DNA from: Candidatus Thiodiazotropha sp. CDECU1
GTDB taxonomy: Bacteria; Pseudomonadota; Gammaproteobacteria; Chromatiales; Chromatiaceae
Assembly: GCF_963455295.1 (NCBI RefSeq)
Contig: NZ_OY734020.1
Location: 2,976,001-3,040,000 of the forward strand
Direction: 5' to 3'
DNA: 64,000 nucleotides
Shown here piece by piece: positions 1-7,822 of this stretch. Position numbers and translations under genes: made by a program. Positions within the stretch are counted from its first letter, which is position 1; each line of letters starts with the position of its first letter. The notes beneath the pieces were generated by a model that was not told the origin of the DNA, did not search any database, and saw only the letters and a program-made list of their open reading frames with translations.

Positions 1-1581
1 GCCGGCAAGTCCATATTGATCGATGCCTTGGGGCTGGCTTTGGGCGAGCGTGCGGATAACAACCTGATCAGAGCCGACAGTGATCGCACCGAAGTAACCG
101 CTGTCTTCGACTTAACCAGCCTTCCGGAGGCGACCGAATGGCTGCGGCAACAGGAGCTGGATGAAGCGGACGAGTGCATCTTACGCCGCAGCCTCAATCG
201 GCAGGGACCCTCCAAGGCCTATATCAACGGCCGCACCGTTCCCCTGCAACAGTTACAGGAGTTAGGCGCTCATCTGGTGGAGATACATGGCCAGCATGCC
301 CACCAATCCCTGCTCAAGAGCAGCCATCAACGCAGACTACTGGATGCCTATGGCGGACTTCTGGAACTGGCACAACAAGTGGCCCAGCAGTATCGGCGCT
401 ATGAAACGGAACTAAACAACCTCAATACCCTGACCGCCTCGGCAGAGGAACGGGCATCCCGTCTGGACCTGCTGAGGTACCAGGCGAATGAATTGCAGCG
501 CCTCGATCTCTCCAGTGACGAATGGGGCAACCTGGAGCAGGAACACAGGCGCATGAGTCACCAGGAACAATTGGGCGACACCTGCAGGGCCATTATCAAC
601 GGCCTGGATGAAGAGCAGCAGGCCATACGCAGCAGGCTAGCCAGCTATGTGGAGCATCTCAGCGAAGCGGCGCAACTGGATGAGTCCCTCAACGAGCCGC
701 AGCAGATGCTCGACAGTGCCTTGATCCAGGTGGATGAAACCTTAACTTCTCTGCGTAACTATCTGAATGACATGGAACTCGATTCCGCCGGCCTGCAGCA
801 AGTGGAGGAGCGAATAACGACGATTCACGATATGGCGCGCAAATATAGAGTCAAACCGGAACAGCTGACAGACAAACAATCGGAGATCGAGCAGGCCCTG
901 AAACAACTGGAAAACAGTGAGGTTGAACTGGCCGATCTGACCCAGGTCGTGGAGCAACAACGGGCTGCCTATCTGGGACTGGCAAAGGAACTCAGCACAA
1001 AACGCACAACGGTCGCAGAGCGCCTGAGTGACGAGATTACCCAGGCGATGCAGAAACTGGGGATGCCGGGAGGTATTTTCAAGGTATCGCTGCAGACCCT
1101 GGAGCTGGATCAGGCCAATGCCCATGGCTTCGAACAGGTGGCATTCATGGTATCCGCCAATCCCGGCATGCCGCTACAGCCATTGAGCAAAGTCGCATCC
1201 GGTGGCGAGTTATCCCGGATCAGCCTCGCCATCCAGGTCGCAACCATCCGTTACGGTTCAACCCCCACCCTGATATTCGATGAAGTGGATGTGGGTATTG
1301 GGGGTGGTGTCGCGGAGATAGTGGGTCAAATGTTACGCACCCTTGCCGCCAATCGGCAGATCCTCTGTGTCACCCATCTGCCTCAGGTCGCCGCGCAGGC
1401 CATGCACCATTTCCAGGTGCAGAAGACAACCCAGAAAAAGACCACCTGGACCGCGATAGCAAAACTACAGGAGGAGGAGCGGATTCAGGAGATCGCGCGC
1501 ATGCTTGGCGGGGTACAGATCACGGAACAGACCCTGGCCCACGCCCAAGAGATGATCAATCTGGCATCCAGCCCCAACTAG
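1..1581 (+). CDS. recN: DNA repair protein RecN, 5' end outside the window
   Basis: RecN is an SMC-like ATPase that acts early in recombinational repair of double-strand breaks. The reading frame is open from base 1, and its first residues (AGKSILIDALGLALGERAD) are the end of the Walker A region, so only a short N-terminal part is missing. The TTG at 16 is an internal codon, not the start. After the ATP-binding N-terminus come long Glu/Gln/Leu-rich coiled-coil stretches in the middle of the protein. The C-terminal half carries the ABC signature (SKVASGGELSRISLA) and Walker B (PTLIFDEVDVGIGGG), followed by the H-loop region (ILCVTHLPQVAAQA). It converges on fur, with a structured repeat between the two stop codons. 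The identification is secure. Confidence 0.97.
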   Translation, partial: AGKSILIDALGLALGERADNNLIRADSDRTEVTAVFDLTSLPEATEWLRQQELDEADECILRRSLNRQGPSKAYINGRTVPLQQLQELGAHLVEIHGQHAHQSLLKSSHQRRLLDAYGGLLELAQQVAQQYRRYETELNNLNTLTASAEERASRLDLLRYQANELQRLDLSSDEWGNLEQEHRRMSHQEQLGDTCRAIINGLDEEQQAIRSRLASYVEHLSEAAQLDESLNEPQQMLDSALIQVDETLTSLRNYLNDMELDSAGLQQVEERITTIHDMARKYRVKPEQLTDKQSEIEQALKQLENSEVELADLTQVVEQQRAAYLGLAKELSTKRTTVAERLSDEITQAMQKLGMPGGIFKVSLQTLELDQANAHGFEQVAFMVSANPGMPLQPLSKVASGGELSRISLAIQVATIRYGSTPTLIFDEVDVGIGGGVAEIVGQMLRTLAANRQILCVTHLPQVAAQAMHHFQVQKTTQKKTTWTAIAKLQEEERIQEIARMLGGVQITEQTLAHAQEMINLASSPN

Positions 1582-1633
1582 GGCCTGTTGACATTTTTAC
1601 CCCAGCTATTCAGGAAATAAATGAACGTTGGTA

Positions 1634-1738
1634 GGCGCCTGACGGTTGTCTTTCGTAGTAGCGGCAGGGATGCCGCGTAAGCCCCGTCACGTCAGGAAGT
1701 CGTGTTGGGGCGTCGAAGAAAGACAACCGTCAGGCGCC
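1634..1738. repeat. Structured inverted-repeat element between recN and fur
   Basis: Two perfect 21-nt arms, GGCGCCTGACGGTTGTCTTTC at 1634-1654 and its exact reverse complement at 1718-1738, enclose 63 nt. Inside are two further hairpins: GCGGCA/TGCCGC (1661-1666/1671-1676, loop GGGA) and GCCCC/GGGGC (1681-1685/1707-1711). The whole can fold into a three-armed, cloverleaf-like structure. It lies between the convergent stop codons of recN and fur, a usual place for REP-type or small palindromic mobile repeats, and it could also act as a two-way transcription stop although no T-run follows. No target-site duplication is evident. The arms are seen directly; the role is inferred. Confidence 0.7.
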
Positions 1739-1784
1739 GACGTGTAGATAAAATACTTGTTGGTTGCGGATGAAAACTAGCGCT

Positions 1785-2204
1785 TCATCCCACGCTGCAC
1801 TTGGGATTGCTGCAGTGGCCATAGATAATCAGCGAGTGGTCCACCATCTCGAAGCCATGCTGTTTGGCTATCTCCCGCTGCCTTTTCTCGATTGTGGGGT
1901 CGATAAACTCCTCCACCTTGCCGCAGACCACGCAGACCATATGGTCGTGATGCCCTCCCCGGTCCAGTTCAAAAACCGCGTGGCCGCCTTCAAAATTGTG
2001 ACGTGTGACTAAACCAGCGCTCTCAAACTGGGTCAAAACCCTGTATACCGTAGCCAGGCCGATCTCCTCACCCTTGTCCAGGAGCATTTTATAGACGTCT
2101 TCCGCGCTGACATGGCGTTGATTGCAGTTCTCAAGCAGCTCCAGGATCTTGACCCTGGGAAGCGTGACCTTGAGTCCGGCTTTGCGAATATCTTGGTTAT
2201 CCAT
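1785..2204 (-). CDS. fur: Ferric uptake regulator Fur
   Basis: Fur is a dimeric metal-sensing repressor of iron-acquisition genes. The 139-residue product has the normal length. The N-terminal winged helix includes GLKVTLPRVKILELLE and the recognition-helix segment IGLATVYRVLTQFE. The C-terminal dimerisation/metal domain contains the His-rich segment RGGHHDHMVCVVCGKVEEF with a CxxC pair, and a second Cys pair near the end (HCSNPKCS). The gene is divergent from bamE, an arrangement conserved in many gammaproteobacteria (fur-omlA), with an 86-nt shared promoter region. I see no convincing Fur box there, so autoregulation cannot be argued from the sequence. Confidence 0.96.
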   Translation of the reverse strand: MDNQDIRKAGLKVTLPRVKILELLENCNQRHVSAEDVYKMLLDKGEEIGLATVYRVLTQFESAGLVTRHNFEGGHAVFELDRGGHHDHMVCVVCGKVEEFIDPTIEKRQREIAKQHGFEMVDHSLIIYGHCSNPKCSVG

Positions 2205-2290
2205 CCAAGTTCTCTCCAGCCTCTAAAAACGGGGCTGCTGAATAGCTGTGAATGAGTTACTATTGCGATTGATTCTAGATTGTACTTGTA

Positions 2291-2740
2291 ATGAAAAAGA
2301 TTCTCATCATCATTTTAACACTCCTGCCCCTGCTCACTGGCTGCAGTTCCTGGGAGGATTTCTCCCTGGTCCACTCACCGGACATCGAGCAAGGCAATAT
2401 CATCACGCCTGAGATGGTTGCCCTGCTGGAACCCGGCATGAGTAAACGCCAGGTACGCTTCGCCCTCGGTAGTCCGATGTTGATCGACGTCTTCCATCAA
2501 CAGCGCTGGGATTATCTATTCAGCGTCAAACGGCGCAACGAACCCATGGAGATCAAGCGCTACAGTCTCTATTTTGATGGCGATCGTCTGGCCCGTTTCG
2601 GTGGAGAGATCGAGCCCGCCACAGACATCGATTCCAGCCAGGAGAAAAAAGAGCTGCTGGTCAGCGTGCCCGACTATGATGGTGATCTGGGGATATTGGA
2701 AAGACTCTGGTATTCCCTGGGATTCGGTAAGGACGATTAG
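2291..2740 (+). CDS. bamE: Outer membrane protein assembly factor BamE (SmpA/OmlA)
   Basis: BamE is a lipoprotein of the BAM complex, which inserts beta-barrel proteins into the outer membrane. The 149-residue product starts with a lipoprotein signal peptide: basic MKK, a hydrophobic stretch and lipobox LTGC with acylated Cys18. The SmpA/OmlA fold follows, with the typical run GNIITPEMVALLEPGMSKRQ, then VRFALGSPMLIDVF and the aromatic WDYLFSVKR segment. The acidic tail after about residue 110 is variable in this family. It is divergent from fur and convergent with rnfH, leaving only 21 nt between the stops. Confidence 0.95.
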   Translation: MKKILIIILTLLPLLTGCSSWEDFSLVHSPDIEQGNIITPEMVALLEPGMSKRQVRFALGSPMLIDVFHQQRWDYLFSVKRRNEPMEIKRYSLYFDGDRLARFGGEIEPATDIDSSQEKKELLVSVPDYDGDLGILERLWYSLGFGKDD

Positions 2741-2761
2741 TCTGAGGTCTGCGGGCAGCCA

Positions 2762-3064
2762 CTACTTTTTTTCTCCACCACCTTTACGCATCGTCTTCCC
2801 CTCCGCGGCACGCTTCTTACGCGCCTCTTTCGGGTCGGCGATCAAGGGCCGGTAGATCTCCACCCGATCACCCTCTGCCAGCAGAGCATCTAGTTTTGCA
2901 GCCTTGCCGAAGATGCCGATCTTGTTGGCGCTGAGATCTATCTCCGGAAACCGCTCCAGGATTCCAGAGGCCTCAATGGCCTGTTTCGCGGTTAACGGCT
3001 CGGCCGACTCGACCGTCAATAGGGCCTGCTCATCAAGCCTGCCGAAAGCAACTTCAAATCTCAT
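2762..3064 (-). CDS. rnfH: RnfH family protein
   Basis: This is a small (100-residue) ubiquitin-like beta-grasp protein of the RnfH/UPF0125 family. Its function is not settled; it is named from its occurrence in some rnf operons. Characteristic segments are VEVAFG-like MRFEVAFGRLDEQALL near the start, DLSANKIGIFGKAAKLDALL in the middle and LAEGDRVEIYRPLIADPKEA before a Lys/Arg/Gly-rich tail. The ATG overlaps the ratA stop codon (ATGA, 3061-3064), so the two are translationally coupled. The ratA-rnfH pair is a conserved gammaproteobacterial arrangement, and no rnf electron-transport genes are nearby. Confidence 0.92.
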   Translation of the reverse strand: MRFEVAFGRLDEQALLTVESAEPLTAKQAIEASGILERFPEIDLSANKIGIFGKAAKLDALLAEGDRVEIYRPLIADPKEARKKRAAEGKTMRKGGGEKK

Positions 3065-3504
3065 TTGGTACCCACTCCATAGACCTCGTCGGCACGTTTA
3101 CAGAAGGCATCCACCAGGGTATTGGCAACCTGACTGAAAACACGGCCGAAAGCGGCATCGATCAATTTTCCCGCAAACTCGAACTCCAGCAACAGCTCCA
3201 CCTTGCAGGCCCCGGGCTGCAACTCGGTAAATTGCCAGCCACCGTGCAGTTTGCTAAACGGGCCTTCGAGTAACTCAATATCCATCCTCTCGTTTTCCAC
3301 CAGTTGGTTACAGGTGGCAAAGCGTTGTCGAATGCCTATCCGGGAGACCTCGAGTTCACCACAGAGTTTTTCCCCGGTATGGGATAGCAAGCGGCTGTCG
3401 CTGCACCAGGGCAGAAAATCCGGATAGGATTCGAAATCACAGACCAGATCATACATCTCTTTCGCCGAGTGGAGCACCAGCGCACTCTTTTTGACCACCG
3501 GCAC
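3061..3504 (-). CDS. ratA: RatA/Coq10-type START domain protein
   Basis: This 147-residue protein of the polyketide cyclase/START superfamily is called RatA, a proposed inhibitor of 70S assembly in E. coli, or ubiquinone-binding Coq10-like protein. Typical segments are the N-terminal SALVLHSAKEMYDLVCDFE, YPDFLPWC, the central FSKLHGGWQF and the C-terminal helix AFCKRADEVYG. A longer upstream reading frame exists, but it runs into the end of the transporter gene. The GTG at 3504 matches the family N-terminus, has AGGA about 11 nt upstream, and sits 2 nt after the transporter stop. It overlaps rnfH by 4 nt. A role in quinone biology or ribosomes cannot be decided from sequence. Confidence 0.9.
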   Translation of the reverse strand: MPVVKKSALVLHSAKEMYDLVCDFESYPDFLPWCSDSRLLSHTGEKLCGELEVSRIGIRQRFATCNQLVENERMDIELLEGPFSKLHGGWQFTELQPGACKVELLLEFEFAGKLIDAAFGRVFSQVANTLVDAFCKRADEVYGVGTK

Positions 3505-3506
3505 CT

Positions 3507-4907
3507 TCAGATTATTCCTATGGCATGGAGAAAGACCACGATCACCGCGAAGGGTGAAATGTATCGAATCAGATTCCACCAGACCTGGTAAGCCATAGGC
3601 CGCATTGCAAACTCATCCTTGCTGGACTCCTTCTTCATCAACCAACCGCTGAATAGGGCTATCAGTAAACCACCCAGGGGCAGCATAATGTTGGCTGTCA
3701 GGTAATCGAGCAGATCAAAGAAGGTCTTATCGAAGATTTTGAAATCCGACCAGATATTGAAGGAGAAGACCGTGCCAAGCCCCAGAATCCATGTCACCAG
3801 TCCCAACCATACAGCGGCCCTGATGCGGGTCATCTCGCGGTTCTCCACCAGCCAGGCGACTGCCGGTTCGATTAGGGAGATAGCCGAGCTCCAGGCTGCA
3901 AATACCAGCAGGACGAAGAAGAGGGTGCCGAAAAACTGCCCCCCGGGCATGGCGCCAAAGGCAATCGGCAGGGTCTGAAAGATCAATCCCGGACCGGCTC
4001 CCGGCTCCAAACCGTTGGCGAACACGATGGGGAATATGGCCATCCCGGCCACCAGCGCCACCAGGGTATCGAGCAGGCCGATCAGGATCGCCGAGCCGGC
4101 AATCGAGGACTTTTTCGGCATATATGAGCCATACACCATGATCGCCCCCATACCCAGGCTGAGGGTGAAAAAGGCATGTCCCATGGCGACCAGTATCGGA
4201 CTGCCGCTTACCTCACACTGCTCCAAACCATCCACAACCTCGCAGCTATGCAGCAATTTATAGAAGTCCGGGGTAAACAGAAAATCGAGACCCTGTATAA
4301 AATAGCCGGTATTCATGGCATAGCCGACCAGCACAACCAACAAAACAAACAGCGCTGGCATCAGGTAGGTCACCGCTTTTTCCAGACCGGCCTTGACCCC
4401 CTTGGCCACCACGAACATGGTCATCAGCATAAACAGCGTATGCCAGGCCATGAGCCGCTCGGGATCCCCGACCAAGCCATTGAACAGGCTCTGAACGCCC
4501 CCAGCATCCACTCCCTCGAATACCCCCGAGGCCGCCCTGACCACATAAGCCAGCGCCCATCCGGCTATCACGCTGTAGTAGGAGAGGATCAAAAAACCGG
4601 CCAATACACCACTCCATCCCACCAACGACCACTCCCTGCTGGCACCCTCTTCCTCACTCAGGGCGGTCATGGTGTTGATCGGGCTCTGCCTGCCCCGCCG
4701 ACCGAGCATGATCTCCGCCATCATTATGGGGATACCGACGACCGCGATACACAGCAGATAGATGATGACGAAGGCGCCACCACCGTTTTCACCGGTGATA
4801 TAGGGAAACTTCCAGACATTACCCAAGCCAACGGCCGAGCCGGTTGCGGCAAGAATGAATATCAGTCTCGAGGACCATTGACCATGGATGGATTGTCTTT
4901 CAGCCAT
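3507..4907 (-). CDS. Sodium-dependent transporter, NSS/SNF family
   Basis: This 466-residue polytopic inner-membrane protein belongs to the neurotransmitter:sodium symporter family (LeuT/MhsT fold), which imports amino acids or similar solutes with sodium. The hallmark TM1 region is clear (ILAATGSAVGLGNVWKFPYI, then GENGGGAFVIIYLLC), with about 11-12 hydrophobic segments after it. The length fits bacterial members. The substrate cannot be read from sequence. It is co-directional with ratA, only 2 nt apart, and is divergent from smpB. A long open frame on the opposite strand through this gene is only a by-product of its codon use. Confidence 0.93.
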   Translation of the reverse strand: MAERQSIHGQWSSRLIFILAATGSAVGLGNVWKFPYITGENGGGAFVIIYLLCIAVVGIPIMMAEIMLGRRGRQSPINTMTALSEEEGASREWSLVGWSGVLAGFLILSYYSVIAGWALAYVVRAASGVFEGVDAGGVQSLFNGLVGDPERLMAWHTLFMLMTMFVVAKGVKAGLEKAVTYLMPALFVLLVVLVGYAMNTGYFIQGLDFLFTPDFYKLLHSCEVVDGLEQCEVSGSPILVAMGHAFFTLSLGMGAIMVYGSYMPKKSSIAGSAILIGLLDTLVALVAGMAIFPIVFANGLEPGAGPGLIFQTLPIAFGAMPGGQFFGTLFFVLLVFAAWSSAISLIEPAVAWLVENREMTRIRAAVWLGLVTWILGLGTVFSFNIWSDFKIFDKTFFDLLDYLTANIMLPLGGLLIALFSGWLMKKESSKDEFAMRPMAYQVWWNLIRYISPFAVIVVFLHAIGII

Positions 4908-5040
4908 GAAACCCGCCTTCTATATCGGATAACGCATCAACACCATGCTGTAAGCATGAAAGTCGACCATTTTCCGTAAAATACCCCCGTTTAACAAGCC
5001 GCCTCTGGTGAGAAGCTCCTGAGGCGATTAAAATGGTCGG

Positions 5041-5520
5041 ATGGCCAAAAAATCGAAAAAGAAAAATGCCGGCGGCGCCACGATTGCGTTAAACAAAAAA
5101 GCCAACCACGACTTTTTTATCGAAGATCGCTATGAGGCAGGCATTGCCCTGCAGGGTTGGGAGGTGAAAAGCCTGCGTGACGGACGGGCGCAAATCAAGG
5201 AGAGCTACGTCACCCTCAAAGATGGCGAGGCCTTCCTGTTCGGCGCCCACATCGTCCCCCTCAGCACCGCCTCCACCCATGTCCACCCCGACCCAACCCG
5301 TACCCGCAAGCTGCTGCTGCATCGCAGTGAGCTGAACAAACTGATCGGCCTGGTGGAACGCAAGGGCTACACCCTGGTTCCCACCGCCATGTATTGGAAA
5401 AAGGGCATGGCAAAACTGGAGATCGGGCTCGCCAAGGGTAAAAAGATGCACGACAAGCGTGCCAGCGATAAGGATCGTGACTGGAAACGGGAGAAGGAAC
5501 GCCTGTTCAAGAAGGGCTAG
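5041..5520 (+). CDS. smpB: SsrA-binding protein SmpB
   Basis: SmpB binds the tRNA-like part of tmRNA and brings it to stalled ribosomes (trans-translation). The 159-residue protein has the usual Lys-rich N-terminus ([11 protein letters not shown]). The OB-fold core has [35 protein letters not shown] and [14 protein letters not shown]. The basic C-terminal tail ([20 protein letters not shown]), which enters the mRNA channel, is also present. Its RNA partner, ssrA, begins about 50 nt downstream on the same strand, a common arrangement. No strong Shine-Dalgarno sequence is visible; the start was chosen from family alignment. Confidence 0.97.
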   Translation: MAKKSKKKNAGGATIALNKKANHDFFIEDRYEAGIALQGWEVKSLRDGRAQIKESYVTLKDGEAFLFGAHIVPLSTASTHVHPDPTRTRKLLLHRSELNKLIGLVERKGYTLVPTAMYWKKGMAKLEIGLAKGKKMHDKRASDKDRDWKREKERLFKKG

Positions 5521-5543
5521 TGGTAAGGAACCAACCACTCACC

Positions 5544-5549
5544 TATAAT
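5544..5549 (+). promoter_or_regulatory. Candidate -10 box of the ssrA promoter
   Basis: A perfect TATAAT lies in the short gap between smpB and the mature tmRNA 5' end, about 20 nt before it. That leaves room for a short leader removed by RNase P. No good -35 hexamer is visible at the normal 16-18 nt spacing, so this is a candidate only. Confidence 0.45.
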
Positions 5550-5569
5550 GTCTATTCACTTACCGTTTT

Positions 5570-5935
5570 GGGGGCGACGTAGGCTTCGACGGGGGTTGCA
5601 AAACCTATAGTGCATGCCGAGGGGCAGAGTACCTCGTAAAACCAACTGCAAACTTATAGTTGCCAACGACGACAACTACGCACTCGCTGCTTAATACCCA
5701 GTAGGGTGCCGTCTGACTGGAGCCGTGCCTATGCGTCCAGCTTTTCAGGCGTCATATCTCATGGGATCGCATTGAAGCTCGTCCGGGGCGGATATGTTAA
5801 AACCTTACCGGGATCGCTTGTCGCATACCCTGCCCATCGGGTAGTGACCGGTTAAACATAATAGATAGGGCTAAGCATGTAGAACTCTAGGTGGAGGACT
5901 CGCGGACGGCGGTTCAAATCCGCCCGCCTCCACCA
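5570..5935 (+). ncRNA. ssrA: tmRNA (SsrA)
   Basis: tmRNA rescues stalled ribosomes and tags the unfinished protein for proteolysis. The 5' end GGGGGCGACGTAGGCTTCGA and the 3' end CGCCTCC-A-CCA pair over seven positions (one G-U) as the tRNA-like acceptor stem. The T-arm motif GGTTCAAATCC lies just before the 3' end. The tag reading frame is at 5662-5694 and encodes ANDDNYALAA followed by TAA, a typical gammaproteobacterial degradation tag ending in LAA-type residues (-ALAA). The one-piece form and about 366-nt length are normal. SmpB is encoded immediately upstream. Confidence 0.97.
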
Positions 5936-6001
5936 AATTCCATATTGTTATGCTGATGATGATAGGCACACCCCGCTTTACCCATCCTGCATAAATTTCT
6001 C

Positions 6002-6045
6002 CGACAGATGAAATCTGTCGACCGTACAGCAAACGGGACTGTACG
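6002..6045. repeat. Two tandem hairpins downstream of ssrA
   Basis: Two adjacent perfect inverted repeats are present: CGACAGAT/ATCTGTCG (6002-6009/6013-6020, loop GAA) and CGTACAG/CTGTACG (6023-6029/6039-6045, 9-nt loop). They lie between tmRNA and the convergent small gene ending at 6069. No T-run follows on either strand, so a classic intrinsic terminator is not shown. They may be a palindromic repeat, or a structure that defines the 3' end of the ssrA transcript. Confidence 0.5.
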
Positions 6046-6068
6046 ATGCGACGTCCAGGGATTGTGCC

Positions 6069-6242
6069 TCAATGATGAGTGATCAGCACATTATCCATCT
6101 TGTTCACATCAAGAAAACGCTGATACATGCGAATCATCTCTCGGTCATGCTCGTTGACCGGCGGGGTGTGTTCTGAGATCTTCTTTTTATAGTAATCGCG
6201 TCGATCATCGGAAGAGATAGTGAAGAGCTTTACGAAATTCAT
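6069..6242 (-). CDS. Small protein of unknown function (57 residues)
   Basis: A 57-codon reading frame starts with ATG at 6242 and is preceded by a strong Shine-Dalgarno sequence (GGAGGCGAAT then ATG). The product begins MNFVKLFTISSDDRRDYYKK and ends DNVLITHH. It is highly charged, with no membrane segment or Cys residues, and its middle (EHDREMIRMYQRFLD) is predicted by eye to be an amphipathic helix. The RBS, the balanced codon use and the protein-like composition support a real gene. I do not recognise the family. It lies alone between ssrA and manC on the minus strand. Confidence 0.6.
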   Translation of the reverse strand: MNFVKLFTISSDDRRDYYKKKISEHTPPVNEHDREMIRMYQRFLDVNKMDNVLITHH

Positions 6243-6350
6243 ATTCGCCTCCAGGTAGCCTGTTATAGCCCACTATGCGGGAATTAAACTACCTAAAGAA
6301 GCTTAAGAGTTGCTGAAGATCCAATCTCGGTGTTGTGGTAAAAAAGGATT

Positions 6351-6370
6351 TTTGTGATTTATTTCACAAA
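6351..6370 (-). terminator. Candidate terminator downstream of manC
   Basis: The inverted repeat TTTGTGA/TCACAAA (6351-6357 and 6364-6370, 6-nt loop) lies about 30 nt beyond the manC stop. Read on the minus strand, it is followed by AATCC and a run of six T. The stem is A/T-rich and therefore weak. It would close the long minus-strand polysaccharide block. Confidence 0.45.
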
Positions 6371-6400
6371 TTGGTACTGGCTGAAATATACCCAACCAGG

Positions 6401-7822
6401 TCAGCAGTTGTCCCTGCCGTACTCATCCGAAAAACGCACGATATCGTCCTCCCCCAGGTAACTACCGGTCTGCACCTCGACGATCTCCAGGGGAATCAAA
6501 CCAGGATTGGTCAATCGATGCTTGGTGCCTAAAGGGATATACACCGACTGATCCTCTGTCAGCATGATCTCCTTCTCACCCTTGGTGATTTGCGCCGTTC
6601 CCTTCACCACCACCCAGTGCTCGGCCCGATGATGGTGTTGCTGCAGCGAGAGACTGGCGCCGGGATTGACCACGATACGCTTGACCTTGAATCGATCACA
6701 CTCATCGACCGTTTCATAATTGCCCCATGGCCGATAGACCCGGACATGACTGATGTGTTCACATCTTCCTGAGGATTTCAGCTCCTCGACGATCTCTTTA
6801 ACATCCTGCACATGGGCCTTGTCCGCCACCAATACCGCGTCGGCTGTTTCAACCACGATAAGGTTATCCAGGCCGACCCCGGCGATCATACGATTTTCAC
6901 TGCGCAAATAGCTGTTACTGACCCCTTTTATCAAGACATCCCCTTGCACCACATTGCCGCCGTTGCCCTCCTCCACAGTGACATCCGCCAAAGCCGACCA
7001 GGAGCCAACATCACTCCAACCGGCATCCATGGGAACAACCACCGATTTCTCTGTCTTCTCCATCACCGCGTAATCGATCGACTCCGAGGGACAGGCGGTG
7101 AACGCCTCCTTATCGAGACGCAGAAAATCCATGTCGGATTTGATTAACTCACAGGCCTTGCCGGCGGCCTGCAGGATTTCTGGATGGAACTGTTTGAGTT
7201 CCTGCAGATAGGCATCGGCCCGGAATACGAACATCCCGCTGTTCCAATAGAAATCACCAGAATCGAGATAGGTTTGCGCCGTTTCCAGGTCGGGTTTCTC
7301 AACGAACTCAGCCACGGGGAATACCCCGGGTGATATGGAGTTCGTCTGTTTACGGATATAACCGTAACCAGTCTCCGGTTTATCCGGCACTATGCCGAAG
7401 GTGACCAGGCTACCGTCAGCGACGCTGTCGAGGCCTTGTAACATGGTCGCAACAAATTTTTCATTATCCCTTATCACATGATCGGAAGGGGTTACCAGCA
7501 ACACTGCGTCCTGGTTCAGGGACAGGGCATGCAAGGCGGCACAGGCGATGGCCGGCGCGGTATTCCTACCCACCGGCTCCAGCATGATACCCAGTGAATC
7601 CCTATCGAGTTGGCGCATCTGTTCGGCAACCATAAACCGATGTTCTTCATTACATACAATCAGTGCGTCCCCCGCCTCAGGTATATCGGATATACGCTGC
7701 AGGGTTTGCTGGAACAGGGATTTCTCATCCGTAAGCGGAATAAACTGTTTGGGATAGGCGCTTCTTGAGAGGGGCCACAGCCGGGTTCCCGATCCACCTG
7801 ATAATATGACAGGGACAATCAT
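6401..7822 (-). CDS. manC: Mannose-1-phosphate guanylyltransferase / mannose-6-phosphate isomerase
   Basis: This two-domain enzyme makes GDP-mannose from mannose-1-phosphate and GTP, and its C-terminal cupin isomerises fructose-6-P and mannose-6-P. The 473-residue product has the nucleotidyltransferase signature near the N-terminus (LSGGSGTRLWPLSRSAYPKQ), FVEKP in the sugar-binding region, and the cupin motif QQHHHRAEHWVVVKGTA near the C-terminus. The ATG at 7822 is chosen over an upstream in-frame TTG because GGAG lies 7-8 nt before it and the ATGA overlap with the phosphomannomutase stop is typical of coupling. GDP-mannose would feed mannose or mannose-derived residues to the glycosyltransferases of this locus. 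Confidence 0.95.
   Translation of the reverse strand: MIVPVILSGGSGTRLWPLSRSAYPKQFIPLTDEKSLFQQTLQRISDIPEAGDALIVCNEEHRFMVAEQMRQLDRDSLGIMLEPVGRNTAPAIACAALHALSLNQDAVLLVTPSDHVIRDNEKFVATMLQGLDSVADGSLVTFGIVPDKPETGYGYIRKQTNSISPGVFPVAEFVEKPDLETAQTYLDSGDFYWNSGMFVFRADAYLQELKQFHPEILQAAGKACELIKSDMDFLRLDKEAFTACPSESIDYAVMEKTEKSVVVPMDAGWSDVGSWSALADVTVEEGNGGNVVQGDVLIKGVSNSYLRSENRMIAGVGLDNLIVVETADAVLVADKAHVQDVKEIVEELKSSGRCEHISHVRVYRPWGNYETVDECDRFKVKRIVVNPGASLSLQQHHHRAEHWVVVKGTAQITKGEKEIMLTEDQSVYIPLGTKHRLTNPGLIPLEIVEVQTGSYLGEDDIVRFSDEYGRDNC

Noticed and set aside
2205-2290. Fur box in the fur-bamE spacer
   Set aside because: The best stretch (GAATGAGTTACTATTGCGA) matches the 19-bp consensus too poorly to support a site.
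4176-4979. 267-codon plus-strand frame
   Set aside because: It is antisense to the NSS transporter, and its Gln/His-rich product is typical of a shadow frame.
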